DNA of 64,000 bases from Actinomycetospora sp. TBRC 11914 (lineage in GTDB: Bacteria > Actinomycetota > Actinomycetes > Mycobacteriales > Pseudonocardiaceae): contig NZ_JABBND010000002.1 in NCBI RefSeq assembly GCF_012933465.1, forward strand, positions 186,001-250,000, given 5' to 3'. Both the position numbers and the translations under genes were made by a program. Below are positions 59,047-64,000 of this stretch, piece by piece. The notes under the pieces were generated by a model that was not told the origin of the DNA, searched no databases, and saw nothing but the letters and a program-made list of their open reading frames with translations. Positions within the stretch are counted from its first letter, which is position 1. The number at the start of each line of letters is the position of its first letter.

Positions 59047-60234
59047 GTGTTCGGGTTCCTCCGTCCTTGTCGGCATCACCTCGCCCCCGAGCTGCACGCG
59101 CGGTGGTCGGCGCACCTCTGCGGGCTGTGCCTCACCCTGCGTGACGAGGCCGGCCAGCTCGCCCGGACGACGACCCACGTCGACGCCCTCGTGGTGTCGG
59201 TCCTGGCCGAGGCCCAGGGGGTCGGCGGCCGGCGCCGGGCCGGGCCCTGTCCGCTGCGCGGGATGCGGCCGGCGGCGGTCGTCACCGGCGACGGTGCCCG
59301 GCTCGCCGCCTCCACCGCGCTGCTGCTGGCCGCGGACGCGGTGAGCGACCACGTCGAGGACGGCGACGGCGTGTTCGCCCGGCGCCCGGTGGCGTCCGCG
59401 GGGTCGCGGGTGGCGACGACGTGGGCCCGCGCCGGGAGCACGACGGCGTCCGTGGTCGGCTTCGACCCGGTCGACCTGCTCGCCGTGCCCGCCCGGCAGC
59501 GGGCGGCGGAGTCGGTGCCGGGCGCGTCGCTCACGGCGGCGACGGCGCCAACGGAGGCGGCGGTCGGCTCGGCGCTCGCCCACACCGCCGTGCTCGCGGG
59601 CCGGCCGGGCAACGTCGCGCCGCTCGACGAGGCGGGTCGCCTGCTGGGGCGCCTGGCGCACCTGCTCGACGCGGTCACCGACCTCGACGACGACGCCGCC
59701 CGCGGCCGGTGGAACCCGCTGACGGCGACCGGCACGGGCCGGGCGGGGGCGCTCGCGGCCTGCCGCGCCGCCGTGGCCGGAATCCGGGGGGCGCTGGGCC
59801 GGGTGTCGTTCGACGACGGGGCGGGGACCGCGCGCCGGCTGGTGCACCAGCTGCTGGTGCACGAGGCCGGGCGGGCGGTGGACCGGGCGGCGGGGACGGG
59901 CCCGGGGGAGCGGCCGCTGCCGCCGTGGGACCCGGCGACGCCGGTGGGGGACCCGGACGAGGACGAGGAGCCGGACGAGACCGAGCACGACGAGCCCGAG
60001 GACGACGGCCCGGCGCGGCCGTCGCACCCGTCCCGGGGGCTGCTCGGTGGGTGCGTCGCGGCCGTGGGGCTGTGCTGCACCGGCCAGGTGTGCTGCACCG
60101 ACGAGTTCGTCGGGCCGTGGTCGGGGAAGCCGCGCCAGACCTGGTGCGGGACGTGCACCGACGGCTGCGAGTGCGGGTGCGACTGCTGTGACTGCTGCTC
60201 GGACTGTGACGGGTGCTGCGACTGCGGCTCCTGA
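59047..60234 (+). CDS. DUF5685 family protein with a Cys-rich tail
   Basis: 395 residues from GTG 59047, where VFGFLRPCRHHL matches the usual MFGxxRPCRHHL start of the family. HLCGLCLTLRDEAGQLARTTTHVD is the following conserved helix; a helical core runs to about 290. An acidic linker (GDPDEDEEPDETEHDEPEDDG) then leads to a tail of about 60 residues with 18 Cys, mostly in CC, CxC and DCC groups. The tail looks able to hold metal. Function unknown. Confidence 0.85.
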   Translation: MFGFLRPCRHHLAPELHARWSAHLCGLCLTLRDEAGQLARTTTHVDALVVSVLAEAQGVGGRRRAGPCPLRGMRPAAVVTGDGARLAASTALLLAADAVSDHVEDGDGVFARRPVASAGSRVATTWARAGSTTASVVGFDPVDLLAVPARQRAAESVPGASLTAATAPTEAAVGSALAHTAVLAGRPGNVAPLDEAGRLLGRLAHLLDAVTDLDDDAARGRWNPLTATGTGRAGALAACRAAVAGIRGALGRVSFDDGAGTARRLVHQLLVHEAGRAVDRAAGTGPGERPLPPWDPATPVGDPDEDEEPDETEHDEPEDDGPARPSHPSRGLLGGCVAAVGLCCTGQVCCTDEFVGPWSGKPRQTWCGTCTDGCECGCDCCDCCSDCDGCCDCGS

Positions 60235-60293
60235 TCGCGGGCGGTCCTGAGCTGGGGATCCGCGACCGGGAACAGACTGTCGGGGGGTCGGGT

Positions 60294-60299
60294 TAGCCT
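60294..60299 (+). promoter_or_regulatory. -10-like box 7 bases before uvrB
   Basis: TAGCCT, then 7 bases, then ATG 60307; no Shine-Dalgarno sequence. Same layout as at polA, coaE and the monooxygenase. No LexA-type palindrome was seen. Confidence 0.4.
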
Positions 60300-60306
60300 C
60301 GGTGAC

Positions 60307-62538
60307 ATGGCGTTCGCGACCGAGGTCCCCGGTGCTGCCCGTGATGCCCACGAGGCCCACCCGGGCACGCTGCTGGACAACCCCGAGGGCCTCCCGGACG
60401 ACGCGCTGGCCGAGTCCGAGTTCCGGCCGATCAGCGAGATCGAGCGCACGGGCGAGCCGTTCAAGGTCGTCAGCCCGTACCAGCCGGCGGGTGACCAGCC
60501 CGCGGCCATCGACGAGCTCGAGCGCCGGGTCAAGGCGGGGGAGCACGACATCGTGCTGCTCGGCGCCACCGGCACCGGCAAGTCGGCCACCGCGGCGTGG
60601 CTCATCGAGCGGGTGCAGCGGCCGACGCTCGTGATGGCCCCGAACAAGACGCTCGCCGCGCAGCTGGCCAACGAGCTGCGGGAGCTGCTGCCGAACAACT
60701 CCGTCGAGTACTTCGTCTCGTACTACGACTACTACCAGCCCGAGGCGTACATCGCGCAGACCGACACCTACATCGAGAAGGACTCCTCGATCAACGAGGA
60801 CGTCGAGCGGCTGCGTCACTCGGCCACGTCGAACCTGCTGCTGCGCCGGGACACCGTCGTGGTCGCCTCGGTGTCGTGCATCTACGGCCTGGGTACGCCG
60901 CAGTCCTACCTCGACCGCTCGGTGAAGCTCGAGGTCGGCGAGGAGATCGACCGCGACCAGCTGCTGCGGGCGCTCGTCGACGTGCAGTACACCCGCAACG
61001 ACATGGCGTTCGCCCGCGGCACGTTCCGGGTGCGCGGGGACACCGTCGAGATCATCCCGGCGTACGAGGAACTGGCGATCCGCATCGAGTTCTTCGGTGA
61101 CGAGATCGAGGCGCTCTACTACCTGAACCCGCTCACCGGTGACGTGGTCAACCAGGTCGAGGACGTGCGCATCTTCCCGGCGACGCACTACGTGGCCGGC
61201 CCGGAGCGCATGGAGAAGGCGATCAAGGGCATCGAGCAGGAGCTCGAGGAGCGCCTCGCGGAGCTGGAGAACCAGGGCAAGCTGCTCGAGGCGCAGCGGC
61301 TGCGCATGCGCACGAGCTACGACATCGAGATGATGCGCCAGGTCGGGTTCTGCTCGGGCATCGAGAACTACTCGCGCCACATCGACGGCCGTGGCCCCGG
61401 CACCGCCCCGGCCACGCTGATCGACTACTTCCCGAACGACTTCCTGCTGGTCATCGACGAGTCGCACGTGACGGTGCCGCAGATCGGCGGCATGTACGAG
61501 GGCGACATGTCGCGCAAGCGCAACCTCGTCGAGTACGGCTTCCGGCTCCCGTCGGCCACCGACAACCGGCCGCTGACCTGGGAGGAGTTCGCCGACCGCA
61601 TCGGGCAGACCGTGTACCTGTCGGCGACGCCGGGCGACTACGAGATGCGCCAGGCCGGCGGCGAGTTCGTCGAGCAGGTCATCCGGCCGACGGGCCTGGT
61701 CGACCCCGAGGTGGTCGTCAAGCCGACGAAGGGCCAGATCGACGACCTCGTCGCCGAGATCCGCGCCCGCGTCGAGAAGGACGAGCGCACGCTGGTCACC
61801 ACGCTGACCAAGAAGATGGCCGAGGACCTCACCGACTACCTGCTCGAGCTCGGGATCAAGGTCCGCTACCTGCACTCCGAGGTCGACACCCTGCGCCGCG
61901 TCGAGCTGCTGCGCCAGCTGCGCTCGGGCGAGTACGACGTCCTGGTCGGCATCAACCTGCTCCGCGAGGGCCTCGACCTGCCCGAGGTGTCGCTGGTCGC
62001 GATCCTCGACGCGGACAAGGAGGGGTTCCTGCGCAGCGAGCGGTCGCTGATCCAGACGATCGGCCGCGCGGCCCGCAACGTGTCCGGTCAGGTGCACATG
62101 TACGCGGACACGGTCACCGAGTCGATGCAGTACGCCATCGACGAGACCAACCGGCGTCGCGAGAAGCAGATCGCGTACAACACCGAGCGCGGGGTCGACC
62201 CGCAGCCGCTGCGCAAGAACATCAACGACATCCTCGACCGCGTCTACCGCGAGGCCGAGGACACCGAGGTCGAGATCGCCGGTTCCGCGCGCAACGCCTC
62301 CCGCGGGCGCCGGGCCGCCGGCGAGGCGGGCGGCACCCGGGGCCACTCGGGTGTGGTGGAGCACCGCGACACCAGCGGCATGGCCCGCGCCGAGCTCGCC
62401 GACCTCATCCAGCAGCTCACCGACCAGATGATGGCCGCGGCCCGCGACCTGCAGTTCGAGCTCGCCGGGCGGCTGCGCGACGAGATCGCCGACCTCAAGA
62501 AGGAGATGCGCGGGATGGACGCGGCCGGCGTGAGCTGA
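60307..62538 (+). CDS. uvrB: excinuclease ABC subunit B
   Basis: 743 residues from ATG 60307, slightly longer than the usual 670-720 because of an N-terminal extension of about 45 residues. Walker [17 protein letters not shown], beta-hairpin [38 protein letters not shown] (DEAD-like), [18 protein letters not shown] and IGRAARN (helicase motifs V and VI). The UVR domain at the C-terminus ([34 protein letters not shown], cited in part) binds UvrC. Nucleotide excision repair. Confidence 0.98.
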   Translation: MAFATEVPGAARDAHEAHPGTLLDNPEGLPDDALAESEFRPISEIERTGEPFKVVSPYQPAGDQPAAIDELERRVKAGEHDIVLLGATGTGKSATAAWLIERVQRPTLVMAPNKTLAAQLANELRELLPNNSVEYFVSYYDYYQPEAYIAQTDTYIEKDSSINEDVERLRHSATSNLLLRRDTVVVASVSCIYGLGTPQSYLDRSVKLEVGEEIDRDQLLRALVDVQYTRNDMAFARGTFRVRGDTVEIIPAYEELAIRIEFFGDEIEALYYLNPLTGDVVNQVEDVRIFPATHYVAGPERMEKAIKGIEQELEERLAELENQGKLLEAQRLRMRTSYDIEMMRQVGFCSGIENYSRHIDGRGPGTAPATLIDYFPNDFLLVIDESHVTVPQIGGMYEGDMSRKRNLVEYGFRLPSATDNRPLTWEEFADRIGQTVYLSATPGDYEMRQAGGEFVEQVIRPTGLVDPEVVVKPTKGQIDDLVAEIRARVEKDERTLVTTLTKKMAEDLTDYLLELGIKVRYLHSEVDTLRRVELLRQLRSGEYDVLVGINLLREGLDLPEVSLVAILDADKEGFLRSERSLIQTIGRAARNVSGQVHMYADTVTESMQYAIDETNRRREKQIAYNTERGVDPQPLRKNINDILDRVYREAEDTEVEIAGSARNASRGRRAAGEAGGTRGHSGVVEHRDTSGMARAELADLIQQLTDQMMAAARDLQFELAGRLRDEIADLKKEMRGMDAAGVS

Positions 62539-62561
62539 CTGCTCCGTCGAGGAGCTCAGTC
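62537..62561. terminator. weak hairpin between uvrB and udgX
   Basis: GACTG-CTCC (62537-62545) pairs with GGAG and CAGTC (62551-62561) with a 2-base bulge and a GTCGA loop. It lies at the convergent ends of the two repair genes. Tentative. Confidence 0.35.
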
Positions 62562-63230
62562 GAGGAGCTGCGCGGCGGTGCGGAGGTCCTCGACGAAGCC
62601 GGCGCGCATCTCGTCGGCGTCCTGCCCGCGGTCGGGGTCGGCGCGCAGGATCGCCGACGGATGGATCGTCGGGACCAGCGTCGAGCCCTCCCACGGGCGG
62701 GGCTGGCCGCGCTCGGCGGTGATGCGGAACGACGAGCCGAGCAGCGCCTTGCCCGCGGTTGCCCCGAGAGTGACGAGCACGTGCGGGCGCACCAGGGCGA
62801 GCTCGCCGTCCAGCCACGGCCGGCAGGCGCGGATGTGCCCGGCCTTGGGCGTCTGGTGGATGCGGCGGTTGCCCTGCCGGCGGAACGAGAAGTGCTTGAC
62901 GGCGTTCGTGACGTAGGCGTCCTCGCGGGCGATGCCCGCCTCCACCAGCGCCTCGTCGAGCAGGCGACCGGCCGGCCCCACGAACGGCTCCAGCTTCCGG
63001 TCCTCCTGGTCGCCGGGCTGCTCGCCGACGAACATGACGCGCGCGGTGGTCGGGCCGACCCCGAAGACCGTGCCGGTCGTGCCCTCGTGGAGCTCGCAGG
63101 CGGTGCACGCGGCGGCGCGCTCGCGCAGCGTCTCGAGGTCCGGGGCCTCGGTGGGGGCGGTGGCGTCGGCGACGGTGCCCGGGGTGTCGGCGTCGTCGGT
63201 GGTGGAGAAGAGGTCGAGCGGTTCGGTCAC
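62556..63230 (-). CDS. UdgX-like uracil-DNA glycosylase superfamily protein
   Basis: 224 residues from GTG 63230. CTACELHEGTTGTVFGVGP has the Cys of the Fe-S cluster; MFVGEQPGDQEDRKLEPFVGPAGRLLDEAL is the active-site motif with GEQPGD; and SFRRQGNRRIHQTPKAG includes the RRIH loop special to UdgX, whose His joins covalently to the uracil sugar. The last Cys region is HIRACRPWLDGEL, and HPSAILR is the C-terminal motif. UdgX binds uracil-DNA tightly. It is convergent with uvrB. Upstream lie two repeat elements. Confidence 0.92.
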   Translation of the reverse strand: MTEPLDLFSTTDDADTPGTVADATAPTEAPDLETLRERAAACTACELHEGTTGTVFGVGPTTARVMFVGEQPGDQEDRKLEPFVGPAGRLLDEALVEAGIAREDAYVTNAVKHFSFRRQGNRRIHQTPKAGHIRACRPWLDGELALVRPHVLVTLGATAGKALLGSSFRITAERGQPRPWEGSTLVPTIHPSAILRADPDRGQDADEMRAGFVEDLRTAAQLLD

Positions 63231-63591
63231 GGGCGGGGGTGCCCGGGAACCCGTCGAGCGACCCCACCTCGGACGGCGCTCGTGGCCCGGCGCCGAGTGG
63301 ACCCGGACGGCTGCTCGGCCGACCGTAGGAGTCCACTCGGGGTTGGCCGAGACGTCGAGTGGACCCGGACGGCTGCTCGGCCGACCGTAGGAGTCCACTC
63401 GGAGTCGTGCGGGTCGAGGGTGAGCCCGCGAGGGGCACGTGGGGCAGAACCGCGCGACGCTGGGCTGCCTGCAGTGCTCGTGATCATGACCCGGCCACCC
63501 CGAGCCCTCCACGAGTTCTGCCGACGGCGGCCCTCCCCGCCGGGTTATGCTCCCGGTCACAGGGAGGGCGGCCCTGGCGGAGGTGCGCGTG
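63231..63591. other. region between udgX and the GAF-protein gene
   Basis: 361 bases with no gene. It contains the two repeats listed at 63294-63401, the promoter of udgX, and TATGCT at 63546-63551, a possible -10 box for the gene at 63592. Confidence 0.55.
63294..63401. repeat. two identical 46-bp elements with palindromic ends
   Basis: Copies at 63294-63339 and 63356-63401 are identical, 62 bases apart. Each begins CGAGTGGAC and ends GTCCACTCG, a 9-base perfect inverted pair. The ends match those of the 72-bp units at 43744-43934. They sit between udgX and its divergent neighbour. Confidence 0.88.
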
Positions 63592-64000
63592 GTGGACGAC
63601 GACGTCTGCGCGGTGACGCGGACGACGGACCTGCGCCGACACGCGCGCCTGCTCCACCAGGCCCACGACGCGCGGCTGTCCGGCTCACGGCCCCAGGCGT
63701 CGCTGCGCCGCGTCGTCAGCCGCTCCTGGGACCGGGTCCTCTCCTACGGCGTCGCCCCGGACGGCCGCACCCTCGACGACCCGGCCCGGCCCGACGTCAT
63801 CGAGCGCCGACGTGCGCAGTCGCCCATCGCCAACGTCCTGCCCCAGCTGCGGGCCAGCCTCACCGCGGTGGCCGAGGACGCCGAGCACATCATGGTGATC
63901 ACCGCCGCCGACGGGTTCGTGCTGTGGCGCGAGGGTGCGGTCAGGGTCGGGCGGCTGGCCGACGACCTGGGGTTCCTCCCCGGCGCGGACTGGACCGAGG
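63592..64000 (+). CDS. GAF-domain regulatory protein, N-terminal part (cut by window edge)
   Basis: About 136 residues, open to the end. The GTG at 63592 is preferred because GGAGG ends 8 bases before it; GTG codons at 63583 and 63589 are also in frame. LRRHARLLHQAHDARLSG, then VVSRSWDRVLSYGVAPDGRTLDDPARPDVIERRRAQSP, and VITAADGFVLWREGAVRVGRLADDLGFLPGADWTE look like the N-terminus and GAF domain of actinobacterial regulators that resemble NtrC/AcoR-type activators. The output domain lies outside the window. Confidence 0.75.
   Translation, partial: MDDDVCAVTRTTDLRRHARLLHQAHDARLSGSRPQASLRRVVSRSWDRVLSYGVAPDGRTLDDPARPDVIERRRAQSPIANVLPQLRASLTAVAEDAEHIMVITAADGFVLWREGAVRVGRLADDLGFLPGADWTE

Noticed and set aside
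57460-63438. A very long minus-strand open frame of 1992 codons
   Set aside because: It lies opposite coaE, the DUF5685 gene and uvrB, is low-complexity Arg/Val/Asp-rich, and only reflects the third-position GC bias of those genes.

Overview
This window is a high-GC actinobacterial chromosome segment. GTG starts are frequent, stop/start overlaps (ATGA, GTGA) are common, and there is a four-gene conservon, a PdtaR-type ANTAR regulator, UdgX, DUF1707, DUF5685 and DUF6131 proteins. The mix and codon bias look most like Pseudonocardia or a related Pseudonocardiales genus. That assignment is inference, since no rRNA is present.

Layout. 1-9197: a catabolic block with a hydrolase end, an IclR regulator, a class III CoA-transferase, a UbiX-like prenyltransferase, a split-barrel flavoprotein, an SCP-x-like thiolase, a DUF35 Zn/OB protein and a UbiD decarboxylase in one direction, then a PucR-type regulator and a divergent MHS-type transporter. 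9242-13563: SDRs, an alpha/beta hydrolase and a TetR regulator. 13655-16555: a stomatin-like protein, DUF1707 and DUF6131 small proteins, and a selenium-binding-protein/methanethiol-oxidase homologue. 16776-19624: a Ser/Thr kinase, a membrane protein and a second TetR paralogue. 19729-23971: a ClC channel, a MarR regulator with a clear operator, a universal stress protein and a long palindrome. 24337-28423: the dihydroxyacetone kinase operon dhaKL plus a DhaM-HPr-EI fusion. 28465-32580: an accessory group with a serine-hydrolase-like protein, an astacin-like protease and two beta-rich proteins, around a perfect 8+8 bp palindrome. 32715-35594: a thioesterase, a membrane protein, a GNAT protein, tRNA-Leu(CAA) and a LAGLIDADG/HTH protein. 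35775-43437: the ANTAR regulator and a branched-chain-amino-acid-type ABC transporter with two tandem binding proteins. 43456-43934: tandem repeats. 44447-62538: the housekeeping order polA, rpsA, coaE, uvrB, interrupted by a flavin monooxygenase, a dehydrogenase-like protein, the conservon, a GNAT protein and a methyltransferase. 62556-64000: udgX, palindromic repeats, and the start of a GAF-domain protein.

How the genes work together. The first block reads as an acid-degradation pathway: import (MHS), CoA activation (class III transferase), prenylated-FMN-dependent decarboxylation (UbiX/UbiD) and C-C cleavage (thiolase with DUF35), under IclR and PucR control. The dha operon carries PTS phosphorelay domains from EI to DhaM in one protein, so PEP can drive dihydroxyacetone phosphorylation. 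The two TetR paralogues share an operator core upstream of their divergent targets. Several genes (polA, the monooxygenase, coaE, uvrB, marR, the second tetR) have a -10-like hexamer 6-7 nt before the start codon, which suggests leaderless transcripts.
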